Below, in pieces: positions 7,681 through 14,125 of a DNA stretch of 34,507 bases (the stretch's first letter is position 1; each line of letters starts with the position of its first letter). This DNA is from a virus. The DNA is taken from IMG/VR virus record IMGVR_UViG_3300046167_000281, positions 1 to 34,507 of that record; one strand, 5' to 3'. Below the pieces are notes generated by a model. The model was not told the DNA's origin and did not search any database. It worked only from the letters and a program-made list of their open reading frames with translations. The position numbers and the translations under genes were made by a program.

Positions 7681-8386
7681 GAGTAATTATAAGTCCGTAT
7701 TAGTAATATCAGATTTACATATACCTTACCATCATCCTGATGCGTTTAAATTTTTAGCAGCACTCAAGAAAAAATACAAGCCAGACTTAATCGTAAACAT
7801 CGGTGATGAAATAGATCAACACTCTATTAGTTTCCACAATCACCATCCAGATCTAAAGTCACCAGGCGATGAGTTGCGTGAGGCTAGGAAGTATGTCAAA
7901 GAACTAGAAAAAATTTTTCCGAAGATGACCTTGGTACACTCTAATCATTCATCATTAGTTTATCGTAAAGCAGTCGCTCATGGCTTGAGCCTAGAGTATC
8001 TGAAATCTTACAACGAGTTTCTAAATGTAGGCCCTGGATGGGAATGGGTAGATGACTTAAAGGTTACCCTATCTGATGGTCAAAGATGTTTCTTTACTCA
8101 TGGCATGGCAGCCGATGTAATGAAAGTGGCGCAGCAATATGGCATGCATGCAGTCCAAGGACATTATCATTCTAAATTTAGTATTAGTTATTATTCTAAC
8201 CCTGACAAATTAGTATGGGGATTACAAACAGGATGTCTTATCAATCAAAAAGAACTTGCGTTTGAGTATGCAAAGAATTTTAAATCGAGATTTGTAATCG
8301 GCTGCGGCATGATTATAGATGGACAACCAAAACTAATGCCGATGGTATTAAAGGATGGAGGAAGATGGACAGGGACGATAGTTTAG
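7679..8386 (+). CDS. Calcineurin-like metallophosphoesterase
   Basis: A 235-residue protein with all metal-binding blocks of the family: SDLH (Asp12, His14), NIGDE (Asp43), SNHSS in place of the usual GNHE/D (Asn89, His90), FFTHGM (His141) and GHYHS (His162, His164). These enzymes hydrolyse phosphomono- or diesters with two metal ions; the substrate is unknown. Phages often carry such a gene. The start ATG lies in a hairpin and has no clear ribosome site. The end overlaps the next gene by 22 bases. Confidence 0.85.
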   Translation: MSNYKSVLVISDLHIPYHHPDAFKFLAALKKKYKPDLIVNIGDEIDQHSISFHNHHPDLKSPGDELREARKYVKELEKIFPKMTLVHSNHSSLVYRKAVAHGLSLEYLKSYNEFLNVGPGWEWVDDLKVTLSDGQRCFFTHGMAADVMKVAQQYGMHAVQGHYHSKFSISYYSNPDKLVWGLQTGCLINQKELAFEYAKNFKSRFVIGCGMIIDGQPKLMPMVLKDGGRWTGTIV

Positions 8387-8598
8387 ATGTAGAGTTTACT
8401 TCCGAGGCTGATGCAGAACAAGCTGAAACTTTAGATAAGTTGATCGGAAGAAAGATTTGGAATGTAGAACTGCTAGAAGATGATACACAATCCATGATCA
8501 AAATCTGTTTTTCTCGTGAAGATGATGATTATTTACTGATTCATTGCGAAGGTGCAGATTTATATCTAGTTGAGCCTAAAATGAAGTCAGTCCACTAA
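8365..8598 (+). CDS. Hypothetical acidic protein
   Basis: A 77-residue acidic protein whose start lies inside the end of the phosphoesterase gene, preceded by GGAGGAAG, a good ribosome site. LDKLIGRKIWNVELLEDD resembles the opening of short phage proteins that begin with a LvGRkI motif, including the protein at 11412-11660 here. No function known. It is the last gene of the plus-strand fibre/lysis operon. Confidence 0.7.
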   Translation: MDRDDSLDVEFTSEADAEQAETLDKLIGRKIWNVELLEDDTQSMIKICFSREDDDYLLIHCEGADLYLVEPKMKSVH

Positions 8599-8605
8599 AA
8601 ACGAC

Positions 8606-8632
8606 CTCACACAAGGCTCGTGGTGAGCTTTT
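8606..8632 (+). terminator. Candidate terminator after the lysis operon
   Basis: CTCAC at 8606-8610 and GTGAG at 8623-8627 can pair, followed at once by CTTTT. It begins eight bases after the last plus-strand stop. The stem is only five base pairs, so it is weaker than the GGCC hairpin 100 bases further on. Confidence 0.4.
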
Positions 8633-8731
8633 CTCATGTGTTCCTAGGGGGTAGTATCAAATTATATCGAAGTATTTACCATTAATTCTGTGACAAGTCC
8701 TGACAGTATATCTTTGTTTTAGACAAAGAAA

Positions 8732-8747
8732 AGGGCCTCTCGGCCCT
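8732..8747. terminator. Bidirectional terminator between convergent operons
   Basis: AGGGCC, loop TCTC, GGCCCT form a perfect six-pair GC-rich stem. The plus strand has AAACTTTT after it, and the minus strand reads TTTTCTTTG after it. It sits between the plus-strand operon ending at 8598 and the minus-strand operon ending at 8754, where a two-way terminator is expected. Confidence 0.8.
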
Positions 8748-8753
8748 AAACTT

Positions 8754-8969
8754 TTACAACAGTTTGTATTCTGCAAAACTACATGGCTCATCGAACCTGT
8801 TTAATACTGACTTTCTCTCGGTTTCGATCTCGTAGTTTTTATTTCTCAACTTAAATACCACATCACTTAATCTATAAATACCAAGTTCAGTCCAAGCTTC
8901 CATCGGACTGATCTTTTTGTTTAATTCTAGGTAATGCAATAATCTTGTTTCTTGATTTGTCATATTCAT
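8754..8969 (-). CDS. Small helix-turn-helix protein (HTH_39-like)
   Basis: A 71-residue protein. LLHYLELNKKISPMEAWTEL, then GIYRLSDVVFKLRNKNYEIE and a final SFAEYKLL, is the pattern of the small phage helix-turn-helix family in which a winged helix covers nearly the whole chain. It could bind DNA as a local regulator. A GGAGAG site lies a few bases before the ATG at 8969, and the gene overlaps the preceding one. It is the last gene of the minus-strand operon. Confidence 0.75.
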   Translation of the reverse strand: MNMTNQETRLLHYLELNKKISPMEAWTELGIYRLSDVVFKLRNKNYEIETERKSVLNRFDEPCSFAEYKLL

Positions 8970-9271
8970 TTATCTCTCCTAGTGTACATATTTTTAAGAT
9001 TAATATTGTTGTCTCGCATCTCTCTAACTCGCCTTAATAATCCATCACGACTTATCCGAGAAACACCAAGACAATAATATATAAGTCCATCATCATTCTC
9101 TAGCCAATCCAATGCTTGTTGTCTCACCCTTGCACCTGATTGTGCTGCAACTGCATCATGTATCGCATTAGCTAGTATTGCAATAAACAATCTAGCATCA
9201 GGGTTACCCATGTTTGGATTGCTAAATGTAAAGTTTTCGTACTCTGCATCTACTAAATAATGGTCTTTCAT
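8966..9271 (-). CDS. Hypothetical phage protein
   Basis: A 101-residue protein. ARLFIAILANAIHDAVA is followed by QQALDWLENDDGLIYYCLGV and a basic LLRRVREMRD segment. The pattern of a WL..DD stretch, then Cys-x-Gly and an Arg-rich helix is found in many short phage proteins of unknown role and looks like a small helical DNA-binding fold. It lies two bases after the preceding gene and overlaps the next. Confidence 0.7.
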   Translation of the reverse strand: MKDHYLVDAEYENFTFSNPNMGNPDARLFIAILANAIHDAVAAQSGARVRQQALDWLENDDGLIYYCLGVSRISRDGLLRRVREMRDNNINLKNMYTRRDK

Positions 9272-9273
9272 AA

Positions 9274-9483
9274 CTAATCCTTATGCTTATTAAAAAGGTC
9301 ATCCATTGCTCTTTTAATGTCTGACAACTTAAACTTTGATATGCGGTTCTCCAATACCGCTTTGTTGGTTTTAAATAATAGGTCTGCTTTTTCCTTTTTA
9401 GTTTTAGCATCTATTGATGAGCCATCTATCTTATTAATCAAGCTTATAAATCCATCTGTAAACTTGTACTCATCAGGAAACAT
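9274..9483 (-). CDS. Hypothetical helical protein
   Basis: A protein of 69 residues from the ATG at 9483; a TTG one codon earlier is less likely because AGGAGAG sits at the right distance for the ATG. It is Lys/Asp/Glu-rich and helical (IDAKTKKEKADLLFKTNKAV). It lies between the ERF gene and the minus-strand distal genes, 23 bases after the ERF stop. No family recognised. A role alongside recombination is only guilt by association. Confidence 0.6.
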   Translation of the reverse strand: MFPDEYKFTDGFISLINKIDGSSIDAKTKKEKADLLFKTNKAVLENRISKFKLSDIKRAMDDLFNKHKD

Positions 9484-9506
9484 CAACTCTCCTTTGCCTG
9501 GCAGAC

Positions 9507-9941
9507 TCAGGCTAATGGCTTTTTTACAGGTGCAGTTGTCTTTAACTTTTCAGACATAGACTTTGTTGCTGCATTGCCATCATCATCTTCAGGTGCAATA
9601 CCTGTTGCGGCCATGATCGAATAACGCCTGGCATAAGTTAAGGCCGAGCCATAACCTTGAGGTGTCTGCTTATCAGCGGGTACATGAATCACACCCCCTG
9701 ACATCTGCTCGCCACTTTCATGTAAAAAAATTGTCTCAACCCTAATGCCTGACTCTGCATCATGAGTCTTTTGTATTAATGCTAACCCATGATTGTGTAA
9801 TGCATCTAGTACGGCTTCAATACAACCCGCCAAGTCTACATACTGACTTCTAAAATGAGGATTGGTACTGTTCTTTAGTGCGGGTGCAAATTCTTTCTGC
9901 GCTTGCACAAACGCTTTAGCAATCTCCGATGTTGTTGTCAT
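9507..9941 (-). CDS. erf: ERF-family single-strand annealing recombinase
   Basis: The frame runs from a TTG at 9953; the best start is the ATG at 9941, which has GGAG six bases upstream, giving 144 residues. It matches the ERF superfamily: AKAFVQAQKEFAPALKNSTN, NPHFRSQYVDLAGCIEAVLD, and the signature TPQGYGSALTYARRYSIMAA followed by GIAPEDDDGN. ERF proteins anneal complementary single strands in phage recombination and genome circularisation. It is about 100 bases downstream of a YqaJ-type exonuclease, the usual partner that makes the single strands. The C-terminus is short (KTTAPVKKPLA). Confidence 0.92.
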   Translation of the reverse strand: MTTTSEIAKAFVQAQKEFAPALKNSTNPHFRSQYVDLAGCIEAVLDALHNHGLALIQKTHDAESGIRVETIFLHESGEQMSGGVIHVPADKQTPQGYGSALTYARRYSIMAATGIAPEDDDGNAATKSMSEKLKTTAPVKKPLA

Positions 9942-10053
9942 CATTATCTCCAAAGTAAAGTTTAATAATATCTTGCCTTTTGCTCACATCTTTTACATTG
10001 CGATACAAGACTTCTAAAAAAGTATGAGTATCGTTCATTTCGTAATCGTCCAT
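9916..10053 (-). CDS. Small hypothetical acidic protein
   Basis: A 45-residue frame (MDDYEMNDTHTFLEVLYRNV at the start) that fills the space between the exonuclease and ERF genes, starting two bases after the exonuclease stop and overlapping the ERF start by 26 bases. Its start is preceded by GGGAGTTATA. The position and translational coupling favour a real gene. Function unknown. Confidence 0.55.
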   Translation of the reverse strand: MDDYEMNDTHTFLEVLYRNVKDVSKRQDIIKLYFGDNDDNNIGDC

Positions 10054-10055
10054 GA

Positions 10056-11021
10056 TTATAACTCCCTATCGCGTATGCGAAGTTTAGATTGTCGGATAGT
10101 CCTGGCGGGTTTCGCGGGGACTAGCTTTTGTGCTTGAGCTTTATAATTGATTACAGGCCATGAGATTTTATAACGCCCTGAAACAGCATGTTGATTGTCT
10201 CGCATAAAATTCATAATCTGAATCTGATGTAAGTTAATCTGCTCTTCCAAATCTTTTATCATGTCTCTAAATTCAATTATTTTTTCAGCATAATGCTCGG
10301 CTTCAGGTATCTCGATCTGATCCTTGTCAGGCTGATCGAAAATAGATGAAGCTTCAGCGGGTGTTTTAATGTCATACCACTCGACCTCATCATTGGTTTT
10401 ATACTTATCTAACCTACGCTGAAAGTCATTAATAGCATCATGTATTTGGGCCAATACATCTACATCCCTTTGATAGACAAAAGTCCGTAGAGTTGTACCA
10501 CGATACAAGACACACACTGCACCCCAGGTCGCACCTACTGTATCCATCTGCATTTGCAGCTGTAGTGGGCCACGATACAAAGGTAGGGAATCTGCACTCT
10601 CTACCTCATGAGCAGTTAGTTTGGCTTCGACAATGCCTACGCCCTCTAACCTTATCTCATCCTCATTGACACAAATAATACCCTTATCTAGGTCAGTCAT
10701 GATGATTGAATCATTGCCTTTGACATCACCATCTAAACTACATGCAAATGGCAAATCTTTATGAAAGTAAGGTTCAGGATGTTTAGTCGTTAAATCTTTG
10801 ACATCTAATCCTAAACGCTTACACGCTTCAACCAAGATAGTTTCCTCCAAGGTATTGCCCCAATCCATTGATTCATTAGATATAAATGGTGGTTCAATCC
10901 CTGAAATAATATCCATCTTTTCTTTTAACAGTTCATTGACTGTTTTAAACTTACTAGCACCCATCAATACAGGTATCTCGGATGCTGAAAGTTGGTCGTT
11001 CGGTGTTACTTTTCCTACCAT
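10056..11021 (-). CDS. YqaJ-type viral recombinase exonuclease
   Basis: A 321-residue protein with the core of the YqaJ/lambda-exonuclease fold: QLSASEIPVLMGASKFKTVN at residues 10-29, a Glu at 59 or 60 in WGNTLEET, Asp97 in CSLDGD, then VEAKLTAHE with Glu132 and Lys134, and QLQMQMD with Gln154 and Gln156. These residues bind the two metals used to digest one strand from DNA ends. The last 120 residues hold a coiled-coil stretch (EKIIEFRDMIKDLEEQINLH). With ERF downstream it forms a two-component recombination system like lambda Exo/Beta. Confidence 0.9.
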   Translation of the reverse strand: MVGKVTPNDQLSASEIPVLMGASKFKTVNELLKEKMDIISGIEPPFISNESMDWGNTLEETILVEACKRLGLDVKDLTTKHPEPYFHKDLPFACSLDGDVKGNDSIIMTDLDKGIICVNEDEIRLEGVGIVEAKLTAHEVESADSLPLYRGPLQLQMQMDTVGATWGAVCVLYRGTTLRTFVYQRDVDVLAQIHDAINDFQRRLDKYKTNDEVEWYDIKTPAEASSIFDQPDKDQIEIPEAEHYAEKIIEFRDMIKDLEEQINLHQIQIMNFMRDNQHAVSGRYKISWPVINYKAQAQKLVPAKPARTIRQSKLRIRDREL

Positions 11022-11023
11022 GT

Positions 11024-11269
11024 TTACACTCCCTTTTTTAGGTTATTAAAGTTCTGTTGAAAGGCCATGATTAACTCATCCTTTACCTCTTCATCCATTT
11101 GGCCTATGACTGCATGCGGGCCAAGTTCTAGCACGAGTTCACCAAAATCTCTAATGAGAAAATGTTGGTGCGCTTCCTCTAGTTCTTTTTGTTGCTCTAA
11201 TGCATCGATGTTATCTTCATCAACACCTTCATCTCCATCCCATTCATTAGTACCTTGATTATCTTTCAT
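11024..11269 (-). CDS. Hypothetical acidic protein upstream of exonuclease
   Basis: An 81-residue protein with a strongly acidic N-terminus (GTNEWDGDEGVDEDNIDALE) and a helical C-terminal half (EVKDELIMAFQQNFNNLKKG). Two bases separate it from the exonuclease start, and its ATG overlaps the stop of the small gene before it. No family recognised. Possibly a partner of the recombination enzymes by position only. Confidence 0.65.
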   Translation of the reverse strand: MKDNQGTNEWDGDEGVDEDNIDALEQQKELEEAHQHFLIRDFGELVLELGPHAVIGQMDEEVKDELIMAFQQNFNNLKKGV

Positions 11270-11412
11270 TACTCTACCTCCACATTGCGTTCTTCAGCCA
11301 TTAACATCTCGCAAAACATATGCTTGGCTATCTTTGTTGCTTCAGCACCATCTTTTGCTTCGACCTGTAAATCCCTGGTCACTAGTCCACTTACTTTGAT
11401 ATCAAAAATCAT
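11269..11412 (-). CDS. Small hypothetical protein
   Basis: A 47-residue protein (MIFDIKVSGLVTRDLQVEAK at the start, then EATKIAKHMFCEMLMAEE). The beta-beta-helix layout, with a helix rich in Ala and Met, is typical of very small phage proteins. Both ends overlap neighbours by a single base (TAATG on each side), which strongly argues that it is translated. Function unknown. Confidence 0.65.
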   Translation of the reverse strand: MIFDIKVSGLVTRDLQVEAKDGAEATKIAKHMFCEMLMAEERNVEVE

Positions 11413-11660
11413 TATGCACCCTCCCTAAATACAGGAATACATGACAACTCTTCCTTGTTAGTGAAAATTGCGCCCGCTTCATTGCCTTCGTCATCTGCGC
11501 TTGGGGTTAATATAGTGCCATCATCTAAAAATATTTCACATGGCTGATTGTACCAACCATGTATCCTTTGACTTTCTGAAGGCTCTAACCACTCGACCTT
11601 TACAATTCTGCGACCTACTAAATGCTTTGTTACTAAATCCAACCATTTTTTACTATCCAT
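11412..11660 (-). CDS. Hypothetical phage protein with LVGR and DDEGNEAGA motifs
   Basis: An 82-residue protein: LVTKHLVGRRIVKVEWLEP, GWYNQPCEIFLDDGTILTPS, DDEGNEAGAIF, ending in CIPVFREGA. This set of motifs marks a widespread family of short phage and bacterial proteins of unknown function. One-base overlaps link it to the genes on both sides, in the same minus-strand operon as the recombinases. Confidence 0.75.
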   Translation of the reverse strand: MDSKKWLDLVTKHLVGRRIVKVEWLEPSESQRIHGWYNQPCEIFLDDGTILTPSADDEGNEAGAIFTNKEELSCIPVFREGA

Positions 11661-11812
11661 TAGATTTCACTCCTTTGATTAAAAATAATTTCAGTTCGTC
11701 TTGCTACTTCTCTATCGAAGTCTTCGCCTTGCAAATTGCAAGACTCATCATTGCACAACTCTTCGTGGACTTGTGCAAAAATGTCTAGTTTAATTTCATC
11801 ATTATCCTTCAT
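11660..11812 (-). CDS. Small hypothetical protein
   Basis: A 50-residue acidic protein (MKDNDEIKLDIFAQVHEELC, then NDESCNLQGEDFDREVARR). It overlaps the preceding gene by 11 bases and the next by one. Two Cys residues five apart are not enough to suggest a metal site. Supported mainly by the gapless operon. Confidence 0.6.
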   Translation of the reverse strand: MKDNDEIKLDIFAQVHEELCNDESCNLQGEDFDREVARRTEIIFNQRSEI

Positions 11813-12254
11813 TGTTTACCTCCCAATCATTATCAACTTCAAAGTCCATCGCCCATTCAAAAAAATCAGCATCTCGATCTTGCCAAATATCTGCAAAATC
11901 TGAATCATCATTTAATAAAGATAAAAATTCAGGATACAACCTATGTCTCTTCCTGGCATTTGTAGTGGGTTTTACAGGACTATAAATAAGATGACTTAAA
12001 TCTATTTCAGGATTGCCTTGCCTCCATGTATAGATTAATGTTGGTTTTGTTATGTAAACATTTAAGTTACATATATCCCACCAATGAGTGATGGTATATT
12101 CAACGCCATCAACATTGATGTAATGATGCCAATCATCCTTCAGTTCCTCTTTGGTAAAATTGTACTTTTCAGGATGTTTAAGAATATCCAAGACCTTGGC
12201 TTCAATCTTCCAATGTCTTTTGTTAACGCTTGGTATATGAGTTACTTTTTTCAT
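11802..12254 (-). CDS. Hypothetical protein, first gene of the recombination operon
   Basis: A 150-residue protein beginning MKKVTHIPSVNKRHWKIEAK. It is rich in Trp and aromatic residues (TITHWWDICNLNVYITKPTL) with an acidic end (DFEVDNDWEVNNEG). No family recognised. It follows a near-consensus promoter at 12305-12334 and an AAGGAAAAATAAACA leader before its ATG, a leader shared in form with the starts at 13063, 14072 and 14708, so it is probably an early gene. Confidence 0.7.
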   Translation of the reverse strand: MKKVTHIPSVNKRHWKIEAKVLDILKHPEKYNFTKEELKDDWHHYINVDGVEYTITHWWDICNLNVYITKPTLIYTWRQGNPEIDLSHLIYSPVKPTTNARKRHRLYPEFLSLLNDDSDFADIWQDRDADFFEWAMDFEVDNDWEVNNEG

Positions 12255-12284
12255 TGTTTATTTTTCCTTATCAAAGTTTAAAAT

Positions 12285-12298
12285 AGGTATCTCAACCT
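12285..12298 (-). repeat. Leader/operator repeat copy A (AGGTTGAGATACCT)
   Basis: On the minus strand this reads AGGTTGAGATACCT, with AGGT/ACCT as an inverted repeat around TGAGAT. The identical 14 bases occur at 13095-13108. Here it starts about six bases after the promoter's -10 box, at the likely transcript start, so it could be an operator or the 5' end of the RNA. Confidence 0.6.
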
Positions 12299-12304
12299 GA
12301 GTAA

Positions 12305-12334
12305 ATTATATAGCAGAAAGATATCTTATGTCAA
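12305..12334 (-). promoter_or_regulatory. Sigma70 promoter for the recombination operon
   Basis: The minus strand reads TTGACA (12334-12329), an 18-base spacer and TATAAT (12310-12305), both boxes perfect matches to consensus. The predicted transcript starts near 12298 and first reaches the gene at 12254. It is the strongest promoter-like sequence I found here, as expected for early expression by host RNA polymerase. Confidence 0.8.
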
Positions 12335-12336
12335 AC

Positions 12337-12355
12337 ACCCCTGTTTATAAGGGGT
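12337..12355 (-). terminator. Hairpin just upstream of the recombination operon promoter
   Basis: ACCCCT and AGGGGT form a perfect six-pair stem with a seven-base loop, starting 11 bases past the stop at 12366. On the minus strand it is followed by GTTTGACA, so the U tract is poor. It probably ends or weakens transcripts coming from 12366-13063. Confidence 0.5.
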
Positions 12356-12365
12356 TTCAGACATT

Positions 12366-12854
12366 TTAAAATTTATCTTTAATTACTATTTTCCCAAAAG
12401 AACCTTCGTAATAGTCAAATAAATCACCATTTAAAATATCTTCTTTTGTTAAATCAGCATTGTCTAAATCATCATCTTCTAATGCTTCGTCAATGATGTC
12501 ATTAATTATATTTTTACTGTACAAAGGGGTTATTTCGCAGATATTTGGTTCAAACATAAATGCTTCAATGGTGTCATCGTATGGCATATAACCGATAAAA
12601 TCACAATCTTCTCGGTCATTGTCATAACCAAATTCTGTATCATAAATAACTTGTAAACCAGGTATGACCTCTTCACCTCCTGGCGTTATTCTGCCACGAT
12701 TATTTTTAGTGACTTGAACATTTTCACCCAGGTCATTGATATAATTTTCCTGAATATGTAACTCTATATCAGAATCATTTTTTGCATTGATGATAGACAC
12801 GCCTGAACCTGACATGTCATCACCATTGGTTACATGAATAATTAAATATTTCAT
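12366..12854 (-). CDS. Hypothetical acidic protein
   Basis: A 162-residue protein (MKYLIIHVTNGDDMSGSGVS at the start) that is markedly acidic: DTEFGYDNDREDCDFIGYMP, DEALEDDDLDNADLTKED. The pattern suggests a beta-rich N-terminal half and an acidic helical tail. Unknown family. It follows a 68-residue acidic gene after a two-base gap, as a two-gene unit. DNA-mimic or anti-defence roles are possible for small acidic early proteins, but nothing specific is seen. Confidence 0.7.
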   Translation of the reverse strand: MKYLIIHVTNGDDMSGSGVSIINAKNDSDIELHIQENYINDLGENVQVTKNNRGRITPGGEEVIPGLQVIYDTEFGYDNDREDCDFIGYMPYDDTIEAFMFEPNICEITPLYSKNIINDIIDEALEDDDLDNADLTKEDILNGDLFDYYEGSFGKIVIKDKF

Positions 12855-12856
12855 TG

Positions 12857-13063
12857 TTAGTCCTCCCCTTCTATTTCGCGTATCTCAACCTCGTCTTCAA
12901 AGGTCGAAGAGTCGCAACCTTCTAGACCGCTTGTGTGGGTGTCTTCGTCCGAATAATCCGCATCATCAAACTTCTTTAATGCTTCTTTTTCAGTCTCGGC
13001 CTTAATTACCACTGTTGTTGTCGTGTAGTAATTTTGAACAGTTTCAATTTCAAAAGTTTTCAT
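12857..13063 (-). CDS. Small acidic hypothetical protein
   Basis: I place the start at the ATG at 13063 (68 residues) and not at an upstream ATG at 13141, because the upstream stretch holds a promoter and the terminator hairpin, and because AAAAGGAAAATATACA before 13063 matches the leaders of three neighbouring genes. MKTFEIETVQNYYTTTTVVI followed by KAETEKEALKKF looks like the small family with a beta strand and an EEA helix found in plasmids and phages. The tail is very acidic (TFEDEVEIREIEGED). Function unknown. Confidence 0.7.
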   Translation of the reverse strand: MKTFEIETVQNYYTTTTVVIKAETEKEALKKFDDADYSDEDTHTSGLEGCDSSTFEDEVEIREIEGED

Positions 13064-13094
13064 TGTATATTTTCCTTTTAATAGGTTATAAAAA

Positions 13095-13108
13095 AGGTAT
13101 CTCAACCT
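13095..13108 (-). repeat. Leader/operator repeat copy B (AGGTTGAGATACCT)
   Basis: It is the exact copy of the 14-base element at 12285-12298, again between a sigma70-like promoter and a minus-strand ATG. Here its first two bases overlap the -10 box, so distance to the promoter differs from copy A. Confidence 0.6.
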
Positions 13109-13135
13109 TATAGTTTGATCATCACAAAATGACAA
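13107..13135 (-). promoter_or_regulatory. Sigma70-like promoter for the 13063 gene
   Basis: Minus strand: TTGTCA (13135-13130), a 17-base spacer and TATAAG (13112-13107), each one base from consensus with ideal spacing. The 14-base repeat overlaps its -10 end. Confidence 0.65.
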
Positions 13136-13141
13136 TCCCAA

Positions 13142-13164
13142 AAGGCCCGAACATATCAGGCCTT
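13142..13164 (-). terminator. GGCC hairpin terminator (copy 1)
   Basis: AAGGCC (13142-13147) and GGCCTT (13159-13164) pair perfectly; inside, one C/A mismatch and a GA/TC pair continue the stem. On the minus strand the stem ends in GGCCTTTTGGG, a usable U run. It lies after the stop at 13178 and directly before the promoter at 13107-13135. Confidence 0.65.
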
Positions 13165-13177
13165 ATGAGTTAACACT

Positions 13178-13321
13178 TTATTTTGATTTTAGCTCTATAA
13201 ATATAACTTGAATAATACCTAACAAAGCGAAGGCCATTGTTAAAAAGTATAAATCGAGCCGTAATGCAAGCGCGCTCAATATTAAGAACGCGCATATAAT
13301 AATTAATTGAATTACTCGCAT
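13178..13321 (-). CDS. Small two-pass membrane protein
   Basis: A 47-residue protein (MRVIQLIIICAFLILSALAL, then RLDLYFLTMAFALLGIIQVI and FIELKSK). Two hydrophobic helices are linked by a short RLDL turn. Its ATG is one base beyond the stop of the preceding gene, so the two are co-translated or coupled. It could be an early-acting membrane protein such as an exclusion factor, but no family is known to me. Confidence 0.65.
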   Translation of the reverse strand: MRVIQLIIICAFLILSALALRLDLYFLTMAFALLGIIQVIFIELKSK

Positions 13322-13322
13322 G

Positions 13323-14072
13323 TTATCCCCCCTTTGTAAGAATAAAATTAGTATCAATACCCGCTTGTATTTCGCCCTTTGAGCCTTTCGCGTATAGGGC
13401 CAGTATTGAGTTTTTATCCTTTGTGAATGTTAAATCATTATCATCCCCGCTTAATACCTTGCGCCCGTGAAATTGAAGCGGTATTGTCTCGGCCTTATCA
13501 AAGACAACGGCAATTCTTACGCCTTTATCAATTGCTCTTTTATTGTACTTTTGAAATTCAGGCGCGCCCGAATAGCTAAAGGTTAAATCATAATTAGAAG
13601 GAAAATCATTTAACCCGTTTTTACTATCAACCCTATTTGGAATTTTGGTATAATCCATGAATTTTACTTCGGGGAAAAATTCGAAGATATTACGATAATA
13701 ATTATCTTCAAAAACAAAGCCGATATTTTCCCATCTAATATCCGAAGTGCCATTCAATCGTATAAGCGGGCGCAATTCTTTTTTGGCCGCCTTTTTGATT
13801 AATGCGCGTATTTCAGTTATTAATTGATTGAAATATTCGGCTTGATTGTTTAGATATAATTTCGTTCTGTTTAATCTTGCTTTCTGTACATTTTGAAATT
13901 TACCGCGCCCCGAATAATATAGACATGATTTTACACAACCCGCCTTCTCGGCCATAGGGCAAATATTCACCCCGCTTGTATTATAGGGCGCGAAATATTG
14001 AATACCCGTTAAATATCCGTATTTGGTATTTTTCGAGGTCTTCGCGTTCGTATCAATGCTTAAAAGTTTCAT
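13323..14072 (-). CDS. Conserved phage protein with Cys cluster (GP88/DUF7227-like)
   Basis: A 249-residue protein. The N-terminal third has GYLTGIQYFAPYNTSGVNIC, then PMAEKAGCVKSCLYYSGRGK, giving a C-x(7)-C-x(3)-C set, then QKARLNRTKLYL. Further on come RPLIRLNGTSDIRWE, FMDYTKIPNR and YDLTFSYSGAP, and near the end GDDNDLTF and LYAKG. I know this motif set from many environmental phages as a conserved protein of unknown function; the Cys cluster and the beta-alpha order suggest a metal-binding barrel-like fold. Family naming is from memory and uncertain. Its DNA is richer in CpG than its neighbours. Confidence 0.72.
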   Translation of the reverse strand: MKLLSIDTNAKTSKNTKYGYLTGIQYFAPYNTSGVNICPMAEKAGCVKSCLYYSGRGKFQNVQKARLNRTKLYLNNQAEYFNQLITEIRALIKKAAKKELRPLIRLNGTSDIRWENIGFVFEDNYYRNIFEFFPEVKFMDYTKIPNRVDSKNGLNDFPSNYDLTFSYSGAPEFQKYNKRAIDKGVRIAVVFDKAETIPLQFHGRKVLSGDDNDLTFTKDKNSILALYAKGSKGEIQAGIDTNFILTKGG

Positions 14073-14103
14073 GATATTTTTACCTTTTATGGTTTATAAA
14101 ATG

Positions 14104-14120
14104 ATTGTTAAAATAACAAT
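14104..14120 (-). promoter_or_regulatory. 17-base palindrome, likely operator
   Basis: ATTGTTA, AAA, TAACAAT is an exact inverted repeat with a three-base centre, located 32-48 bases before the ATG at 14072. A possible -10 (TATAAA) lies between it and the gene. Perfect symmetry favours a dimeric repressor site; in RNA it would be a weak AU hairpin. Confidence 0.5.
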
Positions 14121-14125
14121 CTCAT

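Noticed and set aside
13064-13141. Upstream extension of the 12857-13063 gene to an ATG at 13141
   Set aside because: The extension covers the promoter and 14-base repeat, and the inner ATG has the conserved leader and ribosome site.
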